Source: Epiperipatus broadwayi
Lineage: Eukaryota > Onychophora > Udeonychophora > Euonychophora > Peripatidae
NCBI GenBank assembly: GCA_028023455.1
Contig: JAQFVV010006221.1
Location: 11,324,698 to 11,388,697, forward strand
Direction: 5' to 3'
DNA length: 64,000 nt
The first letter of the stretch is position 1. Each line of letters starts with the position of its first letter. The notes beneath the pieces are model-generated. The model ran no database searches. It worked only from the letters and a program-made list of their open reading frames with translations, and was not told the DNA's origin. The position numbers and the translations under genes were made by a program. Below, piece after piece: positions 49,415 through 61,559 of the stretch.

Positions 49415-49995
49415 AAATGATTCTTTTAACAATCGGGAAAGATATAAAATTAACCATTATTAATTTGATTTAAAACTTACAAAAGTCAGATAAGAGTCCA
49501 TTTTAAATAAGTCGGCTTGTTCATTAATTTGTTCAACTTGACGAAAGTTCTTGATTGATTTTAAGAATTGTTCATTTCCTATAGCTTACGGTAGCAGAAC
49601 TCCCGGTTCCTAGTGTCAATGTCCACGGAGTCTTTAATTGAAAGATCGATCTAATGTTCAGGAGGTGGCATTTGCTGGTTCATGGTATCAGTCATTCCAT
49701 TTCAGAGATAAGTGAGAGAGAACGATAAAGTGCGTCTTTATCGCTCGTCTCACCCAACCAAGTTGAAAAAGCTTCCTGAACTCAATATTTTTTTCTTTTT
49801 ATATCATCCACAAGGATTCACTGAACAAAACGTCACTGCTCTGTTTTTTCGCCATGGTCCGAGCCAAGGCTTAGTGCTTCCATTGGTCAAGCTAAAATTT
49901 CTTTCTTCTCTTATCTAACTTTTGTAAGTTTTAAATCAAATTAATAATGGTTAATTTTATATCTTTCCCGATTGTTAAAAGAATCATTTACCTTT
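49415..49995. mobile_element. Hairpin element nested in the left arm
   Basis: AATGATTCTTTTAACAATCG, AAGATATAAAATTAACCATT and AAACTTACAAAAG at 49418-49490 are mirrored at 49918-49990, giving terminal inverted repeats of about 75-80 bp around a unique centre of about 430 bp. The centre includes TCACTGCTCTGTTTTTTCGC and is richer in G+C than its surroundings. The hairpin is absent from the right arm, so it is probably a MITE inserted later. Confidence 0.65.
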
Positions 49996-50011
49996 CTCCG
50001 GATCATTACAA

Positions 50012-51695
50012 TGGCGAACCAACTCGGGCCGATCTTTAATAAACCACAAATACCCTGAGCAAATTTTGTCAAAATGAAATATTTTTATCTGTTTACATAA
50101 AGTCGTATACTTTAAATCTGATAAAAGCACTGCCAGAAAGAAATAGCACATATATTAAAAACCAACGGAAAGATATAAAAAATTTTAAAACTAATTTTTG
50201 TTAAAAAAAAAAAAAAAGTCAAAAGGTTGAAATAAATATGTTTTTTTTTTGTTGTTGATATATATTACGCTTTAACGTGTATAGGCACACAGCCCCGTAA
50301 GTTTATGATCGAAATGTGGTGCCTTACGATGAGTACCTTTGGGAATTACTTCAGTGTAACCCTATTTAAGCATTTTAATCAGTCATAAATAAGTTAGTGG
50401 TATTTATAATTGTGCTGCAAATATACACGCATAAACCCATTATCTTTCAAAATATATTTACTTCAATGCAACCTTCCTAAATAATTTAAATAATTTGCTT
50501 GTCATGCCGTGAGTAAAAATAAAATGTATAAAATAAAATAGAATTCTCGGGGGGAGGAGGTGTAAACGTAAATGGTCCTTAGGTAAGCGATAGTCAACAT
50601 TTTCTTTTTCTTTTTGTATATAGTCTTTTTGTAAAATTATTAACCGGATGTTTTGTAAATGTCTTCGTCAATCGTGTACCGTAATTACTAACCCTAAGTA
50701 AAATATTTTTTTTTTTGATCATTTTTTTTAAGTAACTTTACTGATATGTAACGAGCATAGACGTTCGTTACATTGTTTTGTTTTTTTTTTAATTTATTAA
50801 ACATGAAAGTAAATTAAAAAGTTCGCATTTAAAAATTTTCTTTAAGAATTAAAAATTGAAATTAAATATCATCTTAAACTCTTATATATTAATTAAATCG
50901 CACAGATAATGAAAAATTATTAAAATAAAACTTTATTAAAGAAAAAGTATTTTAAAACTAAATTTTAAAAAGATTTGGAGATGAAATTATATCTTTAAAT
51001 TTATCTTTAAATATATTTTTGATTTGGAAAACAGGTTAATTAATCAGAAATGGAAATGATTATTAATTAGTTAAATGTAAACCAGCCTTCGGCATTTAAA
51101 TGTAAAAACACCGGTCAGATAAGAAAACAATAGAAACTGTTAGCAAATAAGAAGAAATCCCTATGGAATCGGACTGCAGCGAAAGGACCATCGCATCGGT
51201 GACATAATGTAAATTCAATCCTTCACATTAATATAAAAGGAAAATTTGGAAATTATTAATCAGTGACTGGAAATTGATTATTACGATGTGACTATATGTA
51301 GTAGTACAGAGTTGGAGGAATTGACAGACGCATGGTCAATTCTTTCAGCTGTTAAAGAAGGGAGAAATGAACTATCATTTCCTACATTGAGGACCAACTA
51401 AATTAAAAAACCTCCGAATGAATAAATAAAATAACGGCTAAATGGATACCAATTTTAGGACGGCGTGGGAATTTACGTTCATGGCAAGCAACGGATAAAG
51501 TTGGACGTTTTAAAAATCGTAAGAACTTATATATATTCACTTGAAACAATAAGAACTCTAAATTTTAAAACTTTTTAGTAAATAATGCAATAGAATCCTA
51601 TCTGACCAAACTAAATTAATAATGTTATTTGATGTATTTTTTTTCTTATTTATTTTGTAAAATCATTTCCATTTATTTATTTTTTGTTCTTTAAG
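50012..51695. other. Interior of the giant inverted repeat
   Basis: No transposase or gag-pol motif was recognised. A short plus-strand frame near 51424-51525 reads NKITAKWIPILGRRGNLRSW and continues about 14 codons without a stop. Another near 51305-51400 reads ELEELTDAWSILSAVKEGRN. Neither could be assigned. Confidence 0.35.
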
Positions 51696-53099
51696 TTTTA
51701 TTATGATTGTTGTTTTCCGTTAAATTAATTATAAAAATGTTAAACTTAAGTCGGGCGTGAATGGCTGTATAGATTTGTAAAGTTATATTAGGGGAGGGTA
51801 ATCTTAGGTTATTTATGTCGTTGTTAGATTGGGTCAATGGATTGGATATATTGATGTAGTTAGTAGATGTAATCGGAGATTCGCTACTGGCAGAATCGTT
51901 TATATATATGCCGCACTCACCCGTTTGCCTATGGAAGAAATTATAAGACGGAGAACGCAGTTCCTTTCTATGGAGTTTTTTTTTTTATTGTTCTTCTCGT
52001 TAGATAGATGTAATATTCCTATCTGATTGAGAGTCAATGTTTAATTCTTTTGGTGCTGCTGTATTTCGTATTACATTGAATACATCGATATATCAGATGG
52101 ATTGATGACAGTTTGACGGCGAATTTTAGCCTAAGGTTAAATAGGGATAGAATATTTTAATTTCAATGCAAATCTATGTAATATTCATACTCGATTCTAA
52201 ATAAAAATGCATTAAACTTAAGTTGTTTATAGACGCTTGCATGGATTGTTTATCGGTTAACTATGTTTTGCGTTTTCATATTTGATCAAAATATATAGTC
52301 ATTCGATAAATAATGATACCTTACGGTGAGTATCTAAAATGTATTTATTCGGATGTCTTTTAAGTTATTGGTGACAATGCGAGTATCTTATGATGAATAC
52401 TATTGGGTTACGTAGAAATTTCCCTCCGCAATTGTCAGTAATCAATAATTTTGTATTTTGATCGTTTATGTTTACTTTGAAATGTTGTTGACCGTGAAAT
52501 CTATGTAACCGATCTATATTCAATATTATAAACAAGCTTTCCTAAATTTATCTGTGCGAACTTAATTAAAATGTAAAATTAGAATATAATAGTAATTAAA
52601 GGTAAATTAAAGTCAAGAGAATCAAAGTTAAAAATAATGTTAAAATGTAAAACTAATACTAAAATAATTTTAAATCTTATATATATGTGCATAAATAAAT
52701 GTTTGTAGGATTAATTACTGGCAGTGGCTTATTTTATTTATTTTTTAATGTTGACATCTAATTAGATAAGATATTATATTATTTAATCTCTGCTGTTCCA
52801 CTGGGCTAGTGACATGGGCTAACGACCGGAATCAAAATAAAAAAAAAAAATTATTTTTTTTTTGACTTACGTATCCGCCTACTTTATAAATTTTTCTAGG
52901 TTCAAACGCCTAGATGGCGCCCCGTAGTGCAGTTTACGTGAAGTCTCCTTTCTCCGGATCATTACAATATATATAAACTACAAATTGGTATGAATTTAAA
53001 ACTTCAGAAAATTATAATTTTTTTATAAGATAGCAGACTAGTGACTACATTTTTTTTTAAAATTTCACTTTAGATTATTTTGAGACTGATTTGGCAATT

Positions 53100-54880
53100 G
53101 ACATGTAAATGTAAAAAAACACGGGCAATTTATACTTTTATCATTAAGTCTAGTTCTAATTTTGGTTACAAATAATCCTGCAGTCGAAAAGGACTTTGCA
53201 ATTTCTACACTTGTTGATGATAAGGATTCGACAGAGTCCATTAACTCCTTGATATATTCTTTTGTTTTTTGATTTGATGTGCCAATTTATCACAAAGTGT
53301 CTGCTGTCTTTTGCTCTCAGTTCACCCTCTTCCTCAGAGTTGGAATGTGAGTGTGATAAATCAGATTGCAATGCTTCAGAAGTGGAAAACCCAAGAAGAG
53401 TTATTATTCATTGTTCTATAACTAATAAGGCTGACTTGCTTAGAAATGGTTGCAACTCAGTTTCTACTATTTTTTTTATTTCTTTTATAAAACGTTTTTT
53501 TCAATTTTTATATACTTTAATAATCTAACCAAAGCTTTTTGCCTTCTCCCATTTATTCATAGAATTAATGCTTCCTGAACTTTTCTCGAAAAATAACATT
53601 TTGCTCAGAAAGTTATTGAATGATAAAAGAAGAAACTCCCTCTGCAGTAAGAAGTGTCACATCATAATTGCAAAGGTTTTGTGATCTAATTTTGATCAGT
53701 TTCAACACAAGCACAAGGTCACTAAGAACTGTAAAAGTTACTTCATATATTGGATTTTTCATATTGTAGTCAATCATTGTTTCTTCAATTTGTGATTTTA
53801 ACTGTAAAAGTCGTTCTAACATGCCTACCAAACTGTTGTATTTAGTTTTAGAATCAAGTATTGGGCTTAAACTATCTTGCTTCAATGAAGATTTAACATA
53901 ATTCTGAAGAGTATCATTTTTCAGAAGAGACAACCCATTTGCACAATTTCTCTTTTTAATGATATTAGCTATGGTTAAGGCACTGGAGAATAAATCATTT
54001 ATGATATCATATTTTTGCTCCTTTTCAGGATTGTTTCCAAAACTTAGATTTGAATTGTAATTTTCTGTTTCATCCTCTTCTAAATCTTCCTCACTGTCTT
54101 CAGTTGTTTCTACCTCAAATACATCTTCAGAATCCTTTTGTCTCTTATATAGAATGTCACTGCAAAGTGTATAGCATGGGCATAATAAAGCTGATGTTCA
54201 CAATCTATCAACTGTCTGAATTTTATCATAAACCTTACCCCATCTGTTATGCATGCAACTATATGATGCTCTGTTGATCATTTAAACTTCAATAACTTCA
54301 GTTTTACTTCTTTGACCATTTTCTCAGCATTTATTCTATCATTAATATCAATCATTCCTAGGTTCCAAAATTTATATTTATCTTAATAAACATTGATATT
54401 TAAATAGTGTTTGTTTTTAAGTGATGAATAGTCATCTAGAGAAAGGCTGAATCTCTTACCATTTTTAAAGGTTGTTCACTTTCTTTTATTATATTATACT
54501 GTTTATACACTAATTGCATAACATGATTGGGATTTTTAGGAAAAAGTAAATATTTTTCACTGAATGCTTGCTGAATAACTTCACTTTTACATATGGCACT
54601 GACAGGAAATCCATCTACAGTTACAAGCTTTGCAATGGTTTCTATTGTTCCTTTCTTTAAAAAATTAAACAATGTTGACTGAGAATGAACACTTTTTAAA
54701 TATTTCATTTGCCAATGTAGGCTTCTCGATAGCATGTTCAGTTTTTAAATGCTGAAGCAAGCCACTTGTTAAAAAAAACCTCTACATTTGATCATTGTAC
54801 CATAATGACTATACTTTGCTTATTAATTATTAGTACATCGAATGAAGTATTTCCAACTGAATGTTTTGATATCTCCATCA
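53100..54880 (-). pseudogene. hAT-family transposase with degenerate BED zinc finger
   Basis: On the minus strand the N-terminus near 54875-54750 reads DDGDIKTFSWKYF, then after two stops AKYSHYGTMIKCRG, and after a frame change LTSGLLQHLKTEH. This is a BED-type finger whose H-x4-H is kept while the two cysteines are replaced by Y. Frames at 54735-54436 (TVDGFPVSAICKSEVIQQAF) and 53933-53613 (SDLVLVLKLIKIRSQNL, TLLTAEGVSSFI) form the body. Near 53230-53130 EIAKSFSTAGLFVTKIRTRL is the signature of the hAT C-terminal dimerisation domain ('FSxAGxxxTxxRxxL'). At least four frameshifts or stops are needed to read through it. No terminal inverted repeats were found. Confidence 0.75.
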
Positions 54881-55081
54881 TCACAAAATATTAAAAAAGC
54901 TAAATATGTGGAAAGTGACTTAACTGCTATAGGATCTTTCAAGGAAAATTGACATGTATAATCATGAATGTGTATGAGAATTCAAGTTGACTCAGTCAAG
55001 AGCAGTCTTGCATCAAGATTTGAGAAATAATGATGATGACATTACAGAGATATGTAAAGAAAGAGCTTGCTTTTTGTTTTA

Positions 55082-55184
<103 letters not shown>

Positions 55185-55324
55185 CAAAAAGAAATATATG
55201 AAAATAAATATTTTTTTTTAAATTAAAGTAATACACATTTTTATTGCTGACAATCTCAAATTATGAAGCAACTATTTATCTGACCAGTAGCATGATGGTT
55301 GCATTATATATATATATATATATA

Positions 55325-56470
55325 TTTATATTGAACCATGTTCGAATATGTACATTCGAAACACCGGTCTCTTAGCAGAGAAGAACATACTCGGAGAATA
55401 TGTATGCCCAAACGATAGCTATAAAGTATATAACTAGCGTTACATTTCCAGGACATAGATTCTTCTCAGCTGTTGAGTTCAACACCAAGTTCAAAGCACT
55501 TTTTTTGTTTTGGGCACCAGCTGCTTATTCTAAAAGAATACTAAAAGAATAGACAACGCACTTTGAACAGTGGCCACTAACTCAACGCCTAAATCCACGA
55601 CTAGCTCAGTTGTTTGTAATCACTAATAGATTATACTTAATTAGTGGTTAAAAGACTTGATAAAAGGGAATTGATAAAAAGAATTGACCGACAAATAAAG
55701 TTTTATTTGAAAGATAATTTATTAACTAACATTTATTTACTAAATTTAAACATTTTATACTTCTAATAAAACACACACATATTTTAAATTAACATTCTAA
55801 ATAGTTTAAATATTCTTGAATATTTTCATAACAGAACACTGGTATTTATCTAATTTAACCAATAATATTGATATAAGGATCACGCACATATTAACTCATG
55901 CACACACATAAGTATAATAAAGTATTACATAGCATTTGAAATTTAAACACACATATCAATAATTCATTTATGTATGATATCGAGTTCATATAATTAGACT
56001 CTTGGAGGATTCAGACAAATTAATGAAATGCAATGGCTATTACAGTATAAACGAAAATAAGCAAATGTTTTACCTAGGATTTTGAACGTAGATTTAGCAC
56101 TTTGTTTTCTTCTTGTTTGTTGTTTCTTCCAGTATGAATGCTTCCAGCCAGCTGGGATGTTTCCTTGATGAGTTTCCTTATTATTCACAATTATTACTAT
56201 TGGAGACAATTAGATACTGACAGAGATTTTCTAAGTTGTTATGTTGACATTATTTCACGGGCAGATCTTGCTGTTTTCATCGGACTTTTTAGGCTGTGGA
56301 GAGGCGTGAATTCCCAAAATCTTCTCAGCACTGCATTTTGTTTGTTAACTGACTCAATTAATTTCTGAACTGCACTCACTCAATAAATTTGTGAACTGAT
56401 TCACTGTCCGATAAAAAAAGTCTATTTATATCTGCAACGTGTTGTTGAAATATTTCCGGTGATAATCATT
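55325..56470. other. Complex-sequence block of unknown origin
   Basis: The block is less AT-rich than its surroundings and has little simple repeat. It contains the palindrome TTCGAATATGTACATTCGAA near 55341, repeated TGAACTG and ACTCACTC words near 56360-56410, and a TATTTATA word near 56423. The frame at 56138-56368 has no domain. It could be an unrecognised LTR or DNA element. Confidence 0.35.
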
Positions 56471-56964
56471 TGATACACGTGTTGTTTTATTTTATTAATA
56501 ACCATTGCCATGTTTTTAATGATAATCTTCTTTTATTTCACATACATTTTTATTTATTTACAAATCGCACATATATACGCACATATATTTTTAATACAAG
56601 TTACTATTTAGTTTTAACATTATTTTTTTTCTTTAATTAAACTTGAATGAAAAGAGATTTGTATGTTTTAACTTTTTAAATTATATTTTTACGATTACTA
56701 ATAAAAACTCTTTACTTCCTTTTATAACCCTTAGTTTAATTTCTCAAACCAAGACTCTCCCTCCCCCCTTTTGATTAATTAATTGTAGCTTTTTATTTCA
56801 AAACTAACGCTAGAAAACTATTTGATTTTTATCTTTTTCAAAAACAAACTGAATAAACTCTTCAACATTTAATTTTATGTTTTTCTTTAACGAAAGATTA
56901 TTTTAATAATATAATTTTAGATAAAATTATATGTGCCTATATCAATATAGGTACAATATATATA

Positions 56965-57075
56965 TATTATCACCCAGTGGATGACATGTGTGATCAAGTC
57001 ATAATGTCGGTATATCAATATTTAAATTTTTTAACACGGATGAACCCACAAAATATCTTTTATATATATAATGCC
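56965..57075. repeat. Half copy of the MITE at 39663-39855
   Basis: Shared words are CACCCAGTGGATGACATGTG, TTTTTTAACACGGATGAACC and CACAAAATAT. Only the right half and centre are present. Confidence 0.65.
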
Positions 57076-57654
57076 TGTGGAAGACTGGAAGTATTGATTA
57101 TTGAAGTTAGTAATTCAAACTGGAAAATTCTGAGATAAAGAAAATTTTCCAAGATAAATCCCACAACCAAAATCAACCAGGATTACAGAATCCTGGAAAA
57201 CATTTCTTAGCAGTCACCAACTTAAAACTCTTAAAAATTAATTTCCATTATTTGAAAATTTATTTTTTATATTGTATAATTTCTAGTTTTTAATTAATTT
57301 ATTTGTTTGTCCTACTCATTTGGTGAAAGATTCCAGAAGTAAAAAACTCTTGATCAAAACTCAAACTGTCTTTTCTGGTATTCAGGCATCACACAAAATA
57401 TGGAGAAATTAACCAATCAATTATTTCTTATTACTTATTTATTTATGAAATCATATATTTGGCAGTTAAAGTCATTAATTTCTTCTCTTTTTTTGCCCAA
57501 TCTACCTATCTTTGTAAAGAATTGCATGATTTATAAAATCTTATTTGCTATTTGTTAAATACATATTTTCTGATTGACTTTTAATATAGAAATAAATTTT
57601 ACTTTATTTAATTTTAAAATTTTAATTAGCCTATTCATTCAGTGTACTGATGTT

Positions 57655-57745
57655 TCTTATATATGTAAGTAGAGGATATGATCACAATATCAAATCCTCT
57701 AATGGGTTTGCACATTCCATCACCAGTTTTTTGATGAAATGTGTT
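57655..57745 (+). repeat. Family A fragment
   Basis: ATATGATCACAATATCAAATC, TGGGTTTGCACATTCCATCA and TTTTTTGATGAAATG resemble the start of the family A unit at 23960-24050. The hammerhead-bearing part is missing. Confidence 0.5.
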
Positions 57746-57749
57746 GTAT

Positions 57750-58500
57750 TTTATAAAAATATTTATATAAGTTTGTGGACTCCAGAAAAACTAGAAAATA
57801 TTAGAGAAATTTATTTAGATCGTGAACTGATAAGTGGTAAATTTAATTAAAAAATTTATGCTAATTGTGATCGATAAATTCCAAGAAATATTTGCTGCTT
57901 ACAAATATTTCTTGATAACTACTTTATATGGAAAGGAATTCCGAAAGCGCCACTTAATTAGTTATGAACCTGAATACATTATCGTATATATAAAGAAACT
58001 AATTAATTGTGTGAGTAATTGAAAACTATAAAAATAGTAAACAACAAAGTGCTTGCTTCAATTCCAGTTATTTTACAGAGAGATGTAAGTGACAATAGCT
58101 TCTGTAATGTGCAGCTGAATAGCCACACAGAGTTTGGGAAACCGGGCCCGAGGAAACCATCTGGATAGCAGATAGATGTGAAGAATTGATTTTCAAGCGG
58201 ATTTTCAAGTGATGTTGCTAAGAGAACTGTTGCTGAAGAACAGAAGTAATTGCAGCTAAAAGAAGTTCATAGTAACAGTCACAGTACTATACAATGAAGC
58301 CAGATGTATTGTGTGCAGCTGAACTGGACCAGGGCTAAAGTGTTTGGGAAACTGATGTCAATGGGAACTGTCTTGAAAGCAGCCAGTCTTAAAGTGCATT
58401 GAGGGAAATGAACCATCAGAAATTATATATATATATTTCTATTGCAAATGTAGCAGACTGCTCTCTATTTATGTTATTTATTATTTTGTTTGTTGGTATT
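57750..58500. other. Unassigned stretch, partly higher G+C
   Basis: From about 58070 to 58420 the sequence is more balanced in composition and mostly free of simple repeats (for example GGGAAACCGGGCCCGAGG near 58137-58155). No reading frame, RNA fold or repeat end was recognised. Confidence 0.35.
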
Positions 58501-58509
58501 GGGAATGCA

Positions 58510-58805
58510 TGAATTTTGAATACGCGGCAAAATGGATCATTAAATAGTTGGAAAAATGGAAGATTGAAACCTGTCCATCAGAGTTTGAGGAATTGCTATC
58601 TTAATATAAGCTGAACACTGATTGTATATGTGTGTGGGAGATTATGATTTGGTCCAACTAATTAATACTGGTTCTGCATGAAATAGATATATTGGGGATT
58701 ATCTATCTTTTTCACGTGTATATGGTAATGTGTATCAGTTGCTTGAGATGGAGTGGGGGATGAATATAAACTAAAAATCCTAAGTTCAAATCCTACTACT
58801 TTCAT
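58510..58805 (+). repeat. Family A unit, hammerhead core decayed
   Basis: Same order as 23960-24300, with AACCTGTCCATCAGAGTTTG and AGTTGCTTGAGATGGAGTGG. The ribozyme region near 58645-58705 keeps CCAA/TTGG and GAAA, but the core reads CTAATTA, so it is a relic. Confidence 0.6.
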
Positions 58806-59434
58806 AAAATTTTATTATTAACATTATACATCAGTGTGATAGAACAGCAAAACAACAGTTGAATCATAATTTAATTGGAAACTAATTTGCTACTCATTCT
58901 ATCTGCTACTTTAACAGCCCAAAATTTGAAACTTTTTATAATTCGTCTTAATATTTATATTGTCAATGATTTAATCTTATCTTAACTAGTCTAAAACTAT
59001 TTCTATAGATTGTAATATTTATTACAAAATTAATTATTTAACATTTTTATCGTTATTTTTAATTTAATTTTAATAGCAATAAAGAAATTTATCAAAAGTT
59101 TTAAAAATTGACTTTTTTAATTTTTTATTTATTATTTGTTTTATTTCACAATAATTAACTAGAATATAAAAACTATTCATCTGCAATTTCTTTAGTGTCA
59201 GTAATGTAAAATGGGTGAATATAATTAATTAATCAAATACTTTTGATTTCTTGATTAATGATTCCATCACATTAAAAATACTTTTAATAATAATTCAACT
59301 ATAAATTTCTATTAGCTCATTATAAACTTCCATACTTTAAAATTTTATTTTTTATAAATTTTAATAACTGTTATATATATATTTATGTTCGTATGTTAAG
59401 TACTTCTTTTAGTTTATAATATACAATAATATAT

Positions 59435-59690
59435 AGGGTATATAATCACAGACTTTCACACGGCACACCAATCTCCACCCTATCTCATAACACTGATACA
59501 CTTGAGCACATATGTGTCGAACAGATAAATAGTCACCAATATTTGTATTTCATGCTAAACCAACAATTATCAGTTGATCCAGATTATCATCTCTATACAT
59601 ATATGCAATAAGTGTTCAGATACATATTAAGATAACCAATCTTCATACTTTAATGGACAGGCTTCAATCCACTCCACACTCCAATAATAA
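59435..59690 (-). repeat. Family A fragment, hammerhead core decayed
   Basis: The plus strand begins AGGGTATATAATCACAGACT and ends AATCCACTCCACACTCC, matching the left arm at 41358-41590. On the minus strand near 59533-59590 the ribozyme region reads CTGATAA (position 8 changed) with GAAA kept. Confidence 0.6.
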
Positions 59691-60245
59691 AAACAATTTC
59701 ATGCTTCAATTTTTTTAGGTAAAATATAAAGTTTACATTTTGTTTTTTTATGCTGTGAGTTTCACTAGCTTTCCCATTTATATTTATATAAAGAACACAA
59801 TACTCAAACAACTAAATGCTTTAATAACTTAAAGTTTCCATGAGCTCTTCAATTTGCATTGCAGCAATCAGTGATTTCAAATTTTTTTAAAAAACTATAT
59901 ATGTATAAATTTGAAGCTTTCCCCCTCATCTCCTGCACTCTATGTGTATTCAACATAACCTTAGCCAGCCAGATGGTTGCTCTACTGTTTTCTCTTGCTT
60001 TATTACATAACAGCTTTATTTAATATTTGTTAATTATTTTTGCTGATATCTCATTGTGTATAATTTTTAAATTAAATTGAACTTTAGATAGATTCTAGCA
60101 TCCATGTGAAAAATTTGGAATGAAATTACTATGCATATGGAGTGATAAAAAATCAAATCAGATGTCACATGACTTAATTTATTAAAGCTTGTATTTACAA
60201 ATGTTATATATAGAGCTGGCAAAATAAGCTCTTAACAAGCTTTGA

Positions 60246-60308
60246 GAATATCCTCAACTCCAGACCGGTTTCTGCTTCTGGCATCGTCAGTGAGGTGCTA
60301 GGATATTC
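60246..60308 (-). ncRNA. Hammerhead ribozyme-like motif, family B copy d, intact core
   Basis: On the minus strand outer stem I GAATATCC pairs perfectly with GGATATTC. Inner stem I ACCTCA pairs with TGGAGT (one mismatch, one G-U). The core CTGACGA (60284-60290) and GAAA (60269-60272) are intact. Stem II is TGC/GCA with loop CAGAA, stem III is AC/GT with a 2-nt loop, and the triplet is canonical GUC. All conserved hammerhead elements are present, making it the best single candidate in the window. Confidence 0.7.
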
Positions 60309-60541
60309 AGGCATTAGATTTAAAATACTAGGACAAGCCCAGCACTTTATCTAATGTACAATTGTTGAGTAGAAAATCTGAAATTGTCAGACATTCATAT
60401 GTCTTCCAATCCAGCTATCTAACTCAAATAGTCAATTTTTGACAATTTCAGACAATGGTCTGACAATTTCAGATTTTTTACTCAATATTTATACATTAGA
60501 TAAAGTGATGGGCTTGTCCTAGTATTTTTAATCTAATTCTT

Positions 60542-60604
60542 GAATATCCTGGCACCTCACTGACAATGTCAGAAACAGAAACCGGTCTGGGGTTGAGGAT
60601 ATTC
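60542..60604 (+). ncRNA. Hammerhead ribozyme-like motif, family B copy e (one core change)
   Basis: Outer stem GAATATCC/GGATATTC is perfect. Inner stem ACCTCA/TGGGGT pairs fully with one G-U. Stem II is TGT/ACA, a compensated change from TGC/GCA in copy d. GAAA and GUC are present. The core reads CTGACAA, so position 8 is changed. Confidence 0.6.
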
Positions 60605-60912
60605 TCAAAGCTTGTTAAGTGCTTATTTTGCGAGTTCTATATATAACATTTGTAAATACAAGCTTTATTAAATTAAGTCATGTAACATCTGACTTGATTT
60701 TTTATTTTTTGCTATTAAGGCATTGGTAATTTTATATTGCTAAAGCTATTAATATATGGTGCATCTGAACTTGGTTCAGTCCCATATAGCTATTTGAGTT
60801 AGATAGCTGGATTGGAAGACATATGGATGTCTGACAATTTCAGATTTTTTACTCAATAGTTATACATTAGATAAAGTGCTGGGCTTGTCCTAGTATTTTT
60901 AATCTCATGCTT

Positions 60913-60975
60913 GAATATCCTGGCACCTCACTGACAACGCCAGAAGCAGAAACCGATCTGGGGTTGAGGATATTC
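60913..60975 (+). ncRNA. Hammerhead ribozyme-like relic, family B copy f
   Basis: Same stems I as copy e. Stem II is CGC/GCA with a mismatch at the core end. GAAA is present, the triplet is AUC, and the core reads CTGACAA. Confidence 0.5.
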
Positions 60976-61039
60976 TCAAAGCTTGTTAAGAGCTTATTTT
61001 GTGAGCTCTATATATAATATAAGCATGTGGAGGTATGAT

Positions 61040-61555
61040 TGTTTCCAATTAAAGTTTTCACTGCTATTTTCTAGGTAAAATTCGGAATCACGAATTGAGA
61101 TCACTTCAACAAACCTAAAAAGATAAAATTAAAATATTGCTCATATCAATTAGAAATTATGAGTTTTAATAAAATGATTTGTTTTTAAATTATATTTTGA
61201 AATATCTTTATATTCATTTAATTACTATATTATTTTCATTATTTTAAAAATATTTTATGTATTCAAGATTAAATTTAATTCTTACTTAAGTAAATCATTA
61301 GTTATGCTAAAATGATGATGTCTGTCAGCCATGAAAATTTAAAGGCTTCCCAATAAATTTGCTCTAAGTTAAAAGACTTGCCCGAAAATCAGTTGTTGGA
61401 GCAACATTGCTGCACCAGCGTTAACTATCGTATTATGATACTTTCAGTAGAAAAAATAATTGTAATAATCAAACATCAGTATAAGTTTCTAATTAAAATA
61501 ATTATATATTCTTTTTTTTTTTTACTTTTATGTTGATTTGTAATATTTATTGTTT
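61040..61555. other. AT-rich intergenic stretch
   Basis: No recognisable feature. Confidence 0.5.
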
Positions 61556-61559
61556 AATA

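Larger units (their letters stand above)
48107..52978. repeat. Giant inverted repeat with permuted blocks
   Basis: The left arm has blocks A (about 48126-48470), B (48480-49030) and C (49035-49395). The right arm, read on the minus strand from 52975, has A (52965-52580), C (52560-52215) and then B (52210-51700). Identity between arms is high in each block, for example the C block at 49190-49290 and 52300-52390. The outer ends share an AATGATCC word, and the same 20-bp end CCTTTCTCCGGATCATTACA occurs at 49992-50011 and near 52952-52971. ATGGCGAACC follows the copy at 50011. The source could be a long-terminal-repeat element with LTRs inverted relative to each other, or a DNA element with complex ends. 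No coding sequence was recognised. Confidence 0.65.
60180..61030. repeat. Family B hammerhead-bearing repeat, locus 2
   Basis: One inverted unit (hammerhead-like motif 60246-60308, minus) is followed by two direct units (60542-60604 and 60913-60975, plus) with a period of 371 bp. The outer blocks (AAGCTTGTATTTACAAATG and ATAAGCTCTTAACAAGC, with complements at the right) make the whole locus a foldback. The order is the same as at 31775-32420. Confidence 0.8.

Noticed and set aside
50290-50370. Possible third copy of block C of the giant inverted repeat
   Set aside because: Only short words (CTTACGATGAGTACC) are similar; too weak to call.
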